A DNA stretch of 9,510 bases from Chitinophagia bacterium (GTDB lineage Bacteria > Bacteroidota > Bacteroidia > Chitinophagales > Chitinophagaceae), in assembly GCA_010027295.1 (NCBI GenBank), contig RGVM01000063.1, forward strand, positions 1 to 9,510, read 5' to 3'. The position numbers and the translations under genes were made by a program. Shown piece by piece: positions 1 through 7,962 of the stretch. Within the stretch, counting starts at the first letter, position 1; every line of letters begins with the position of its first letter. The notes beneath the pieces were generated by a model, which did not search any database, had not been told where the DNA came from, and saw only the letters and a program-made list of their open reading frames with translations.

Positions 1-1
1 C

Positions 2-841
2 ATCCCTACCTACAACCGACCTCAGGGGCTCGGCCAATGCCTGCAATCCCTGGCGTCACAAACCGTCGACCCTTCCTTGTGGGATGTGGTCGTGGTGAAC
101 GACGGTGGCGTGGATGTCCGAGGCACGCTGGATATGTTCAGCGGACGCATCCAGGCGCAACTGCTCAATCAACCCAACCAGGGACCCGCTACCGCCAGGA
201 ACCTCGGAGCCAGAGCTTCGCAGGCGAAATGGATAGCCTTCCTGGACGATGACTGCGTGGCTGAACCGGACTGGGTCGAAAACATCCTGAAACATGCCCG
301 GAAGGGCGAGCTTTTTGGCGGTCAAGTGAATAACCGCTTGACCGACAACATCTATTCAGAGACATGCCAGACCCTGATAGACTACCTCTACCAAAGACTC
401 GATCGGACAACCGACATGTTCTTCACATCCAACAATATGTGCATGCTTGCCGCCGACTTCGACAGGATCGGCGGATTCGAAACCGGCTTCAGGACCTCCG
501 CGGGTGAGGACCGTGAGTTCTGTGTACGGGCAGCTCACCAAGGCATTCGGCTCCGATGGGTGCCCGAGATCCGAATAGGACATATGCACAGACTCGACCT
601 GCCCTCCTTCCTCAGGCTCCACTTCAAGTATGGTCGCGCAGCCCTCAGCTATAGGAAATCCGTCAATCGCATGGAGATACCAGAACGCACGAACGGCGGC
701 AGCGGATTCTATCTGGGGCTGCTCCTCTATCCTTTTCGGAAACGATTACCCAGGCCCTTCTCTCAATCCTTGCTCCTCGCTGCCAGCCAAGCCTGTACCA
801 TCTACGGCTTCCTGTACGAACTTCTGACTGCCCGCAGATAA
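2..841 (+). CDS. Family 2 glycosyltransferase, 5'-truncated by window edge
   Basis: This enzyme probably transfers a sugar from a nucleotide-sugar donor to a growing surface glycan at the cytoplasmic face of the inner membrane. The reading frame is open from base 2 and ends at TAA 839-841, giving 279 visible residues. It opens with IPTYNRP, the usual start of the first strand of a GT-A fold, so only about 5-15 residues plus the start codon should be missing. Further signatures are VVVVNDGG (visible residues 29-36), the acidic DDD donor/metal motif at residues 82-84 (bases 245-253), and a GED motif at residues 168-170, the expected catalytic-base region, followed by WVPEIRIGH. No transmembrane segment is obvious. 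A TTG at 77 could be mistaken for a start, but it would remove the conserved IPTYNRP strand. Donor and acceptor cannot be inferred. AGG/AGA and ATA codons look more common here than in the minus-strand genes. Confidence 0.93.
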   Translation: MPTYNRPQGLGQCLQSLASQTVDPSLWDVVVVNDGGVDVRGTLDMFSGRIQAQLLNQPNQGPATARNLGARASQAKWIAFLDDDCVAEPDWVENILKHARKGELFGGQVNNRLTDNIYSETCQTLIDYLYQRLDRTTDMFFTSNNMCMLAADFDRIGGFETGFRTSAGEDREFCVRAAHQGIRLRWVPEIRIGHMHRLDLPSFLRLHFKYGRAALSYRKSVNRMEIPERTNGGSGFYLGLLLYPFRKRLPRPFSQSLLLAASQACTIYGFLYELLTARR

Positions 842-872
842 TGGCCGATAAATATATGTCACACCCTCGAGT

Positions 873-904
873 ATTGCCGTTGACCAGATGTTTCGATAGA
901 TTTC
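873..904 (+). promoter_or_regulatory. Weak candidate Bacteroidota-type promoter
   Basis: The gap before the 970 gene contains ATTG at 873-876 and TAGATTTC at 897-904, separated by 20 bases. The known Bacteroides housekeeping pattern is TTTG, about 19-21 bases, then TAnnTTTG. The downstream box differs only in its last base, and the upstream box has TTG but not TTTG. Transcription would begin about 60 bases before the ATG at 970. Such short, degenerate boxes occur by chance, so this is only a candidate; the 970 gene may simply be read through from the glycosyltransferase gene upstream. Confidence 0.2.
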
Positions 905-969
905 GATCATTGGTGCGGAGTTCCCGTATTTGGAGCCTATTGTGAACAACCCATTCGAAGTCCTTCCAT

Positions 970-2445
970 ATGTCCTTTCAACTCCGCCTCGAATACATAA
1001 CGCTGATCATACCTGCATTCATCCTCTGGTGTGCACTCATCTACAGATGGAGGTACTGGATACACTCCTACTTTGGAAGCCATCTGGCCTTCCTGTCCCG
1101 GTCACTCCGATTTTCCCCCATCATCGGGCTGATGGCGATCCCCATTGTATGGCTTGGAGCAACGCATCACTTCGAGTTTGATGAGGCAAGGACCTTCATG
1201 AGCTTCAGCTCGCGGTCATTAATACGCGCTATAGCATTCTATCCCAGTCCCAACAACCATGTCCTGCACTCGATCCTCTCCAACATCACATGGCATCTTC
1301 TGGGATGGACGCGCTCGGAACTGTCGGTGAGGCTGACCGCCATCCTTTTTTCCCTGATGACGGCGGCCTTCGTGTCACACGTATTCCTGAAAGGCAACCG
1401 GCTCCTCACACTACTATTTATCACGACGCTTTTCCTATCCAATTCCTTCTTCTCCCTGTCCTTCCAGGCAAGGAGCTACTCCATGCAGAGCTTTTTTGCC
1501 GTGGTGGGCCTTTCTGCAGTCATGGGTATGAGCGACACAGCCCCAAGCCGAAGGCTGGCGACACTCGTCCTGTCATGCATCCTCGGTACATACTCGAGTC
1601 CGGCATTCCTATACACCGTATTCCCGCTCTTAGCGATGTTCCTCGTCAGACATCTGAATTGGGTTGCGTCACATAAAAAGCAGGCCGTGAGCACTGTCCT
1701 GGCGGGCATTGCCAGCGTCATACTGCTCTACAGCCCCATCCTGCTGGTGGAGAGCGTCAAGGCGGTCACTTCCAACAAATACGTACAGCCGTACGTGTAT
1801 TTCATGATACCCGACTTCAAGCAACATTGCTCCGGTGTCCTCAGGTGGGTGGTGTTGCCGGGTGCCGCGGGTTTCCTGTTTTTGGCACTGACCTTGGCAC
1901 ATGCCCTTGCAAGGAAATATTTCTACTGGTTCCTGGCGGTCCTCTGCCCGGTGCTGATGATGGTAGTCCTTCGTCAGATGCCGGACGCCAGAGTCTTCCA
2001 ACCCGTCGGAGTAATTATCCTCTTGTTGGGCTTCATAAGCCTCGCCGAAAGAATCGGCACCATCCCATTCAAGCCCTGGGTGACGGCCTTGTCTCTGGCA
2101 GTGCTTGCCGCGACGGCGGTATACCGTACCTTGACAGCAAATGAAATCCGGAACCTTACGGGCGCTCATACATACCGTAGGATTGAAAAGCACCTTCCGC
2201 GTGAAAGTGCCGTCTATATGTTGGAAGTTCAATGGCTGTACAACGATCTGCTGTTGGCATTTGCCAAGGTAAAGGGGCGTAAATATGTCCAATTGCCGGA
2301 TACGACATCCTGTCTGCCTGCCAGGGGAATGCTCGTCACCAGCCGGCGCCTGCCGAACCTGACTTGTGCTGACAGCATACTGAACAAGACATACGCCAAG
2401 ACTGGCGCCTTGTATGTGTACGAGCTGCAGCCACCCACTCGTTAA
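970..2445 (+). CDS. Polytopic membrane protein, probable GT-C (family 39-like) glycosyltransferase
   Basis: This 491-residue protein has about 11-12 hydrophobic segments (roughly 8-27, 49-64, 119-138, 146-161, 172-187, 196-228, 240-262, 291-312, 317-334, 343-358 and 368-384) and a soluble tail from about 390. Its layout fits GT-C glycosyltransferases, which use polyprenyl-phosphate sugars on the periplasmic side. The first large loop carries Asp71-Glu72 (FDEARTF) at the place of the family's catalytic acidic residue. It is followed by PNNHVLHSIL (94-103) and the ARSYSM segment (167-172), which resembles the conserved Arg-x-Tyr region of family 39 proteins. Cys448 and Cys466 in the tail could form a disulfide. 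The ATG is well defined: an in-frame TGA lies at 943-945 and no other ATG, GTG or TTG intervenes. The only ribosome-site-like sequence is a weak GAAG at 957-960. The adjacent glycosyltransferase supports a glycan-assembly role. Donor and acceptor are unknown, and the family call rests on motifs and topology only. Confidence 0.75.
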   Translation: MSFQLRLEYITLIIPAFILWCALIYRWRYWIHSYFGSHLAFLSRSLRFSPIIGLMAIPIVWLGATHHFEFDEARTFMSFSSRSLIRAIAFYPSPNNHVLHSILSNITWHLLGWTRSELSVRLTAILFSLMTAAFVSHVFLKGNRLLTLLFITTLFLSNSFFSLSFQARSYSMQSFFAVVGLSAVMGMSDTAPSRRLATLVLSCILGTYSSPAFLYTVFPLLAMFLVRHLNWVASHKKQAVSTVLAGIASVILLYSPILLVESVKAVTSNKYVQPYVYFMIPDFKQHCSGVLRWVVLPGAAGFLFLALTLAHALARKYFYWFLAVLCPVLMMVVLRQMPDARVFQPVGVIILLLGFISLAERIGTIPFKPWVTALSLAVLAATAVYRTLTANEIRNLTGAHTYRRIEKHLPRESAVYMLEVQWLYNDLLLAFAKVKGRKYVQLPDTTSCLPARGMLVTSRRLPNLTCADSILNKTYAKTGALYVYELQPPTR

Positions 2446-2530
2446 CCATATCCTTCGACCTTAGATCCTCCCTCGCATCGATGCCCTTTCAGGAAAACAT
2501 CGAGGCTTGGTCCTGACGAGCACTTTAGAG

Positions 2531-2552
2531 GGATGTGCAGACAACTGCATCC
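2531..2552 (+). terminator. Possible weak 3' hairpin of the plus-strand unit
   Basis: GGATG-T-GCAG (2531-2540) can pair with CTGC-ATCC (2545-2552) around an ACAA loop. This gives nine base pairs with one bulged T. It starts 86 bases after the stop codon of the membrane-protein gene. No T-run follows (ACCCTTAGGAAAATTG), so it is not a textbook intrinsic terminator. It could be a 3'-end stabilising hairpin, a Rho-assisted end or a coincidence. Confidence 0.25.
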
Positions 2553-2717
2553 ACCCTTAGGAAAATTGTTGATCGACATACTGGACCCTGACATTAGGGA
2601 TTGATAACCTACAGATCCACTTCTAAGATCATCGGTTCAACTTTCCAAGACCCCACTCCCGATTGCGCCCTCCGATCCCTAAGGGATTCATGCCTCCGCA
2701 TCCCAAAGGCAGGCCCG

Positions 2718-2753
2718 AAAACAGGACACCCCGGCTCATCGCCAGGGTGCCTG
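2718..2753 (-). terminator. Intrinsic terminator after the susCD-like genes
   Basis: Read on the minus strand, the arm CAGGCACCCTGGC (plus 2753-2741) pairs with GCCGGGGTGTCCTG (2735-2722) around a five-base loop, GATGA. The stem has 13 pairs, including one G-T wobble, with a single bulged base. A TTTT run (plus 2721-2718) follows directly. The hairpin begins 29 bases past the TAG of the susD-like gene. This is a normal rho-independent layout and marks the end of the minus-strand operon. No T-run lies on the plus-strand side, so it probably works in one direction. Confidence 0.75.
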
Positions 2754-2782
2754 CTCAGTGGGTCTGCAAGGGTTGCAGAACG

Positions 2783-4627
2783 CTATTCGATGATCTTGTC
2801 CGATGCGGGCTGGTTGGTCTCGCTGCCCGAATACCCGAGGTTCTGGTTGATCCATCCGTTGGGATTGGCCAGGATGGCCGTGCGCGGGATGGGCCAGAGG
2901 GCGTGGTAGGGACTGATGGTGTAGGCATCTCCCCTCACGTTCTTCACGTTGAGCTTATAGAAGATGTTCTTGTCCATGACCCTGTCGTACCAGAAGTTGG
3001 AAGTGTGGAAGTTGGCCACGTTGTATGTCTTGCCGCGGAATGACTTGCCCGTTCTCGCAAAGGTGAAGGCCATACGGGTGAGCTCCGTCTTGCGGGGTTC
3101 TTCGTAATAGAGTTCGCGGGCACGCTCGTCGAGGATGGTCCCGATGTCGACCACTCCGGCCGGATACGGAGAGCAGCGGGCACGTGTCCGGACGGCGTTC
3201 ACGTCGGCCGTGGCATTGGCGATGTCGTTCTTCCACCAGTAGGCTTCGGCCCGGAGCAGATAGGTCTCCGCCAGACGGAAGACATACCAGTCGGAGTTGC
3301 CACCCTGGTAAGGCGTGCGGATCTGGTCGGGTATGAAGAGCTTGTAGTGGGGCCAGTCGAACCAGGTGCGGATGGTGTCGCCCGTGGAAACCGTCAGGCC
3401 GCCGCTTGTGTTAAAGAGTTGGAGACGGCGTCCGTACCAGGGCGAGACGCCCTTGATGGCGGGGTTGTTGTACACCACCATGTTCATCATCATCCAGTTG
3501 CCGGAGGTGGTGTCACGACGCAGGTCCTTGGTGTCGTCCCAGATGTCGCGGGTGGCGTATCCGGTGGCGCGGCAACGGCCGATGCCGCGTCCGTACAGGG
3601 AGCACATGTCGAGCTCCACACCGAAGTTTGGGGTCATGCCCACCTTGCCATCGGGGGTCAGGATGGTGTTCACAGAGAAGAAGGGGACGGCCTGACGCAT
3701 GGAGGTGGTTCCGTTGACCACAGCGTTCTGATCGCCATAGCGGTCGGTCACCAGGAAGAGCACTTCCGTGTTGGCGGAGGCGGCCTTGTTCGGCGGGCGG
3801 TGAAGGTCCCAGATGACGTTCTTCCGGGCATCGCTCAGGTCGGATCCGAAACGGCTCGTAATCAGCCGGTATGCCCCGTTGTTGATGACGGCGGAGGTGG
3901 CGGTGATGGCTTCGTCGAAGAGCCCCAGCGACAGGCAGACCTTCGCCAGCAGGTGGTAGACGGCTCCCTTGTTGACATCACCCTTGTCCTGAGTCCAGGG
4001 CACGAACTGGGCGGCGGTGTCGAGCTCGAGCTTGATACGCTGGAGGATGGCGTCACGCTTGACCGTCTTGAAGTCGAGCTTGGGTTCGGTGATCTCCTTG
4101 AAGGTGGTGGGGATGTCGCCGAACTGGTGCACCAGCCGGTAGTACTGATAGGCGCGGTAGAAATAGGCCTTCCCTTTGATCACGTCCTTGGAGGCCTGGG
4201 AGAAAGTGGCCTCGGGGAGGCGCGAGATGATGGTGTTGGCGAGGCGGATGCCCAGCCAGCCGCGGTCCCAGTACCAGCCGATGCGGTTGAAGTCGGCACT
4301 GTTCAGGTTGGCATCGGGCGTGATGAGTTGGTTCATGTTGACGGCGGGGCCGAACTTGTCGGTCGTGCCCTCCACGGCCACTTCCGAGAAGATGTTCTCG
4401 GTGATGATGGGCGCGCCGTCCTCGTAGAACTCGGGGCGCATGTTGTTGGCGCATGAAGCAAGGGCCGCGCGGAAGCCCGCCTCGGTGGTGAGGGTGTTTT
4501 CGGGGCTGAAGATGGACAGGGGCTTGGGCGTGAGCCATGACTCCTTGCAGGAGGAGAGGGCCAGTACCGCTGCCAGCGATGCTGCCAGGCCCCTGCGGAT
4601 ATGTCTGGTATGGTATGCCATTTTCAT
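2783..4627 (-). CDS. SusD/RagB-family outer-membrane glycan-binding lipoprotein
   Basis: This 614-residue surface lipoprotein should bind oligosaccharide at the outer membrane and act as a lid on the SusC-type barrel encoded just upstream. A basic N-terminus and hydrophobic stretch lead to the lipobox LSSC, making Cys27 the lipidated residue; signal peptidase II would cut before it. The N-terminal SusD-like region includes the helical TPR segment with AYFYRAYQYYRLVHQFGDIP (about 154-173). Family landmarks in the C-terminal half are ETYLLRAEAYWW (about 450-461) with NAVRTRA after it, DERARELYYEEPRKTEL (about 500), and LWPIPR plus NQNLGY close to the end. The length is slightly above the usual 500-600. 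The ATG at 4627 lies 31 bases after the SusC stop, preceded by A-rich sequence rather than a Shine-Dalgarno site. A second in-frame ATG six bases on would also work. Ligand specificity cannot be read from the sequence; linkage to uronate genes suggests a uronic-acid-bearing glycan. Confidence 0.97.
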   Translation of the reverse strand: MKMAYHTRHIRRGLAASLAAVLALSSCKESWLTPKPLSIFSPENTLTTEAGFRAALASCANNMRPEFYEDGAPIITENIFSEVAVEGTTDKFGPAVNMNQLITPDANLNSADFNRIGWYWDRGWLGIRLANTIISRLPEATFSQASKDVIKGKAYFYRAYQYYRLVHQFGDIPTTFKEITEPKLDFKTVKRDAILQRIKLELDTAAQFVPWTQDKGDVNKGAVYHLLAKVCLSLGLFDEAITATSAVINNGAYRLITSRFGSDLSDARKNVIWDLHRPPNKAASANTEVLFLVTDRYGDQNAVVNGTTSMRQAVPFFSVNTILTPDGKVGMTPNFGVELDMCSLYGRGIGRCRATGYATRDIWDDTKDLRRDTTSGNWMMMNMVVYNNPAIKGVSPWYGRRLQLFNTSGGLTVSTGDTIRTWFDWPHYKLFIPDQIRTPYQGGNSDWYVFRLAETYLLRAEAYWWKNDIANATADVNAVRTRARCSPYPAGVVDIGTILDERARELYYEEPRKTELTRMAFTFARTGKSFRGKTYNVANFHTSNFWYDRVMDKNIFYKLNVKNVRGDAYTISPYHALWPIPRTAILANPNGWINQNLGYSGSETNQPASDKIIE

Positions 4628-4658
4628 ATGCTTGCGTTTTGTCGGAAGGGTGTTTCGT

Positions 4659-7600
4659 TTACAGGCTCATGTTCAGGCCGAAGTTGACGATGGTGGGCGT
4701 GAGGCCCTTGTTCTCCGGATCGAAGTAGGTCCAGGGTGAGAACACCATTGCATTTTGGACGTTCACATAGAGTTTCACACCCGAAAACTTGTACTTGTCG
4801 AGGATATCCTTGGGCACCGTGTAGGCAAGGCTTATGTTGTTGAGCCTGACGAAGGACGATTTGCGGTACACGTCGAAGGCCACGGAGCCTCCGGCGGCCG
4901 ACATCATCTTGGCGTAGTCGTTGATCGGGTTGGTCGGCGTCCAATAAGGCCTCTTATAGAACTGGGAGCGGTCATAGAACAGGTCCACGTTCTTGGCCTC
5001 GTTCAAGATGCTCACCTGTCCGATGCGGCCATATAGGGCGAAGGACAGGTCCCAATTGCGGAACAGGGTGAACTCGTTGCGGACGTTGAAGGAGAACTTG
5101 GGCGTGGTCTGACCGATGAAAGTGCGGTCACCCGTACCCGACAGCCTGTCACCGCCCGCGGTGTACTTGCCGTCGTTGTCGAGGTCGGCCAGACGGAAGT
5201 CGCCGGGCGTGAACCCGTAGGAACGGGCCTTGGCGTCGTCGGCGATCTGCCAGACACCTACCACCTGGTAATTGTAGATGTCGCTGATCTGCTTGCCGAT
5301 GAACCAGCCGTTGGCCTGGTCGTCCTTCTCGACGTAGCCGGTGATCTTGCCGGTAGCGTCGGTGACAGGCACGGGACCATAGAGCCTGACAATCTTGTTC
5401 TGGTTGGTCCAGAACGTCACATTGGAGCGCCAGCTGAAGTTGTTGCGCTTCATGTTGTTGCTGTTCAGCATGACCTCGAAGCCGCGATTGTCGACCTGGC
5501 CGAGGTTGGCGATCACGCTGGTGAATCCGGTCATGACGGGCAGGGTACGGTTTACGAGCAGGTCGTTCGTGGAACGGTTGTACCAGTCGATCGAACCGCT
5601 GAGGTTGCCCTTCAGGACGGAGAAGTCCATGCCGATGTTCATCGATCGGTTGCGCTCCCACCGAAGCTTGGGGTTCGCCATGTTGGCGGCCTGGACGCGG
5701 CCTACGCTGTAGCGCGTACCCCCGGACGTGATGAACTCGTAGCTGCCGGCGCTAAGGTTGGCGAGCGCCGCATAGCGGCCGATCTCGCGGTTTCCGTTCT
5801 CGCCGTAGGAGACACGGAGCTTGCCATACTCGATGATGCGGGAGATGCCGCTGAGGAACTTCTCGTCTGTGAACACCCATCCGAGGGCGGCCGAGGGGAA
5901 GAAGGCGCGGCGATTCTCGAGGCCGAAGGCTGAGTAGCCATCGCGGCGTCCCGTCACGGTCAGCAGGTACTTGCCGGCATAGTTGTAGTTGAGGCGACCC
6001 ATGAGGGCGTCGGCCGTGGCATACTGGTCGTCGTTGGTGACGACGATCGTGCGGGCGGCGGCGATATTGTTGTAGCCGAGGTTGTCATTGGGGGAGAAAT
6101 TCTCCGCGTTGACACGCTGGTACCAGTTCTGGTACTTCTCGGCGTTGATCAGCGATGTCACCTCGAAGCTGTGCTTGCCGAAGTTCTTGGCCCAGCCGAT
6201 GATGTTGTCGAGCTGCCACTGGAACTGGTTGTTGTCCTCGCGCACGGTGATGCCCCCGCGCACACCCACCAGCGGGTGGGCGGCCGAGATGTGGTTGTAG
6301 TTCTTGTACCAGTCGAGGCGCGGCGTGAAGTTGGACTGGTAGAAGAAACCAAAGGGAAGCTTGCCCTTCAGATAGAGCGAACCGAACAGGTTCATCGTCT
6401 TCTGCAGTCGCCTGCGGTAGGTGATGTCGAGGAAGGGGTTCGAGTTGTTGCCCGGGTCGTCGTTGGTGCTGGGACGGAGCGTCACGCCGTCGTCCGCGTA
6501 GATCTGTCCGTAGGGCGTGGTGCGGATCATGTCGCCCAAGGTGACGTTGTAAGGGCTCTCGTCGCGGTCGGCGAACTGCATGTTCATACCGAAGGTGAGG
6601 AACTTGGCGATTTCGGCCTCCACGTTGACGCGGGCGCGGAAGGTCTTGTACTTCTCTCCGACGGAGAGGCCCTCGTTCTCGAGGTATCCCAGCGAGGTGT
6701 AGTAGGACAGTTCGTTCTTCTTGCCGCTGACGGCTACGGTGTAGTCCTGTCCCTTCGACTGGCGGTTGTACATCTGGTCTTCCCAGTCGACGACATTGCC
6801 GGCCTTGTAGTTCTTGACTTCGACCGTCGTCAGGCGGAGGCGGTTCAGCCAGATGTCCACCAGGGCCTTCCATTCATCGACGCTCAGTCCTGCCGGCAGC
6901 TTGCTGGGGTCGGTGAACTGATACTTGATATTGGGCCTGGAGGTCGAGTCGAAGCCGCGCATGCTCCACAGCACATCCGTACGCCAGTTGATGAACTCCG
7001 TCGGGGAGAGCAGTCGCGGGTACTGCGCGATCTTGTTCATGTTATAGTTGGCGTTGACAGAGATCTGGGGTTTACCCGACTTGCCCTTCTTGGTTGTGAT
7101 CAGGATTACACCATTGGCGGAGCGAGCCCCGAAGACCGCGGCCGAGCTGGCGTCCTTGAGGATGTCGATGGTGGCGATATCGTTGGGGTTCACATCATCC
7201 AGTGAGCCTTGGTAGATCACACCGTCCACCACCAACAGGGGCGATGTGGATGCGATCAGCGAGCCGCGTCCGCGAACGAGCAGCGAGCCACCGCCCTTGG
7301 GGCCGGCGTTCAGGCCTACGTCCAGGCCGGGGGCGTTGCCCCGCAGCATGTCCTGCACCGACCTGGGGTTCTCGTTCTCGAACTGGGTGGCCTTGACCTG
7401 CGCCACGGCGCCGGTGAGGTCCTTCTTCTGGCGGGTTCCATAACCGACCACCACGACCTCGCCGAGCTGGTTCTGCTGGTCGGCGAACTTGATGGCAAGG
7501 GTACCGGTCACGCCTTTCAGGCTGACTTCCTGGGCCGAGTACCCTGCGAAGGACACGACCAGCGTGGCCCCGTTGTCGACACCCTTGAGGGTGAAGTCGC

Positions 7601-7838
7601 CGTTCGCATCGGTCAGGACGACGCGCTTCGTGCCTTTGACGGTCACAGTGGCACCGGCGAGGGGGTCGCCCTTGGCATCCGTGACGTGTCCGGTCACATC
7701 GATGGGCGCCAACGGCGTCCGCAGATACGGAATGTCGGCGGAATGTGCTTCGCCCACGGCACCCATGGCCAGGGAGAAAGCCACCGTCAGCGCCGGAAGG
7801 CATCTCTTGAGAGATGCCCGGAAGGGGTTGATTGGCAT
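4659..7838 (-). CDS. SusC/RagA-family TonB-dependent outer-membrane transporter
   Basis: This 1059-residue barrel should import oligosaccharides bound by its SusD partner, powered by TonB-ExbBD. A signal peptide covers about residues 1-33 (basic start, hydrophobic core, AHSA). Next come a carboxypeptidase-regulatory-like Ig-type domain at about 46-118 (VTGHVTDAKGDPLAGATV through FAGYSAQE), a TonB-box-like EVVVVGYG at about 127-134, and the plug to about 253. The plug holds the SusC signature: VDGVIYQGSLDD, NPNDIATIDILKDASSAAVF and NGVILITTKKGK. The beta-barrel fills the rest. No N-terminal STN domain is present, so direct signalling to an anti-sigma factor is unlikely. I place the start at ATG 7836-7838; an in-frame TTG at 7859 adds seven residues ahead of the basic region and looks less natural. 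The protein ends in NMSL, with a terminal Leu where an aromatic residue is common. It lies 124 bases after uxuA and 31 before the susD-like gene. Confidence 0.97.
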   Translation of the reverse strand: MPINPFRASLKRCLPALTVAFSLAMGAVGEAHSADIPYLRTPLAPIDVTGHVTDAKGDPLAGATVTVKGTKRVVLTDANGDFTLKGVDNGATLVVSFAGYSAQEVSLKGVTGTLAIKFADQQNQLGEVVVVGYGTRQKKDLTGAVAQVKATQFENENPRSVQDMLRGNAPGLDVGLNAGPKGGGSLLVRGRGSLIASTSPLLVVDGVIYQGSLDDVNPNDIATIDILKDASSAAVFGARSANGVILITTKKGKSGKPQISVNANYNMNKIAQYPRLLSPTEFINWRTDVLWSMRGFDSTSRPNIKYQFTDPSKLPAGLSVDEWKALVDIWLNRLRLTTVEVKNYKAGNVVDWEDQMYNRQSKGQDYTVAVSGKKNELSYYTSLGYLENEGLSVGEKYKTFRARVNVEAEIAKFLTFGMNMQFADRDESPYNVTLGDMIRTTPYGQIYADDGVTLRPSTNDDPGNNSNPFLDITYRRRLQKTMNLFGSLYLKGKLPFGFFYQSNFTPRLDWYKNYNHISAAHPLVGVRGGITVREDNNQFQWQLDNIIGWAKNFGKHSFEVTSLINAEKYQNWYQRVNAENFSPNDNLGYNNIAAARTIVVTNDDQYATADALMGRLNYNYAGKYLLTVTGRRDGYSAFGLENRRAFFPSAALGWVFTDEKFLSGISRIIEYGKLRVSYGENGNREIGRYAALANLSAGSYEFITSGGTRYSVGRVQAANMANPKLRWERNRSMNIGMDFSVLKGNLSGSIDWYNRSTNDLLVNRTLPVMTGFTSVIANLGQVDNRGFEVMLNSNNMKRNNFSWRSNVTFWTNQNKIVRLYGPVPVTDATGKITGYVEKDDQANGWFIGKQISDIYNYQVVGVWQIADDAKARSYGFTPGDFRLADLDNDGKYTAGGDRLSGTGDRTFIGQTTPKFSFNVRNEFTLFRNWDLSFALYGRIGQVSILNEAKNVDLFYDRSQFYKRPYWTPTNPINDYAKMMSAAGGSVAFDVYRKSSFVRLNNISLAYTVPKDILDKYKFSGVKLYVNVQNAMVFSPWTYFDPENKGLTPTIVNFGLNMSL

Positions 7839-7962
7839 GACAAGCAGTGTTTGGTTCAAAGATTGGTGTCTCGTACAAATGTTAATGACATGCTAATATA
7901 AGGTATTGCTGCCTGAACCTTTCAGGAAATCGGTTGAAATGCAGCGTTTGGATGGGAACTCC
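7839..7962 (-). promoter_or_regulatory. uxuA-susC intergenic leader with inverted repeat
   Basis: This 124-base gap, the second longest between minus-strand genes after the window's 128-base plus-strand gap, could hold an internal promoter or control site for the transporter pair. A perfect inverted repeat, CCTGAA (7912-7917) and TTCAGG (7921-7926), has a three-base centre and lies 36 bases past the uxuA stop. No T-run follows it on the minus strand, so it suits a protein-binding site or RNA hairpin better than a terminator. AT-rich sequence lies between it and susC. The nearest matches to the Bacteroides minus-7 box (AATCTTTG and TAACATTTG, minus strand) lack a well-spaced upstream TTTG, so I do not assign a promoter. 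Confidence 0.35.

Larger units (their letters stand above)
2446..2782. other. Non-coding junction between convergent units
   Basis: These 337 bases separate the stop of the membrane-protein gene from the stop of the susD-like gene on the other strand. I see no convincing gene. Apart from the minus-strand terminator near its right end, the region holds a bulged hairpin at 2531-2552. It also has a wide inverted repeat, TCAGGA at 2489-2494 against TCCTGA at 2511-2516, and a short near-palindrome, ATCCCT-A-AGGGAT, at 2675-2687. Open frames that begin here on the plus strand run into the antisense of susD and are best treated as chance. Confidence 0.7.

Noticed and set aside
2675..2687. ATCCCT-A-AGGGAT near-palindrome as a terminator hairpin
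   Set aside because: A one-base loop cannot form a hairpin of that length and no T-run follows. It is short enough to be chance.
2601..3043. Small plus-strand frames beginning in the convergent junction
   Set aside because: They extend into the antisense of the susD-like gene, show no family motif, and cross the minus-strand terminator.
3347..4456. A 369-residue open frame on the plus strand opposite the susD-like gene
   Set aside because: Its translation is rich in Gly, Val, Asp and Glu with no recognisable motif, as expected from the antisense of a GC-rich gene. The opposite strand is a full-length SusD-family protein.
6171..7205. A 344-residue open frame on the plus strand opposite the susC-like gene
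   Set aside because: It has the same low-complexity V/G/E/D-rich antisense character and lies wholly within a convincing SusC coding region.
7839..7859. Upstream TTG start adding seven residues to the SusC-type protein
   Set aside because: The ATG at 7838 gives a normal signal peptide with basic residues near the start, and there is no ribosome-site evidence favouring TTG.
7857..7885. AATCTTTG and TAACATTTG on the minus strand as a susC promoter
   Set aside because: Neither has a TTTG or TTG box about 19-21 bases upstream. AATCTTTG also lies only about 19 bases from the ATG.
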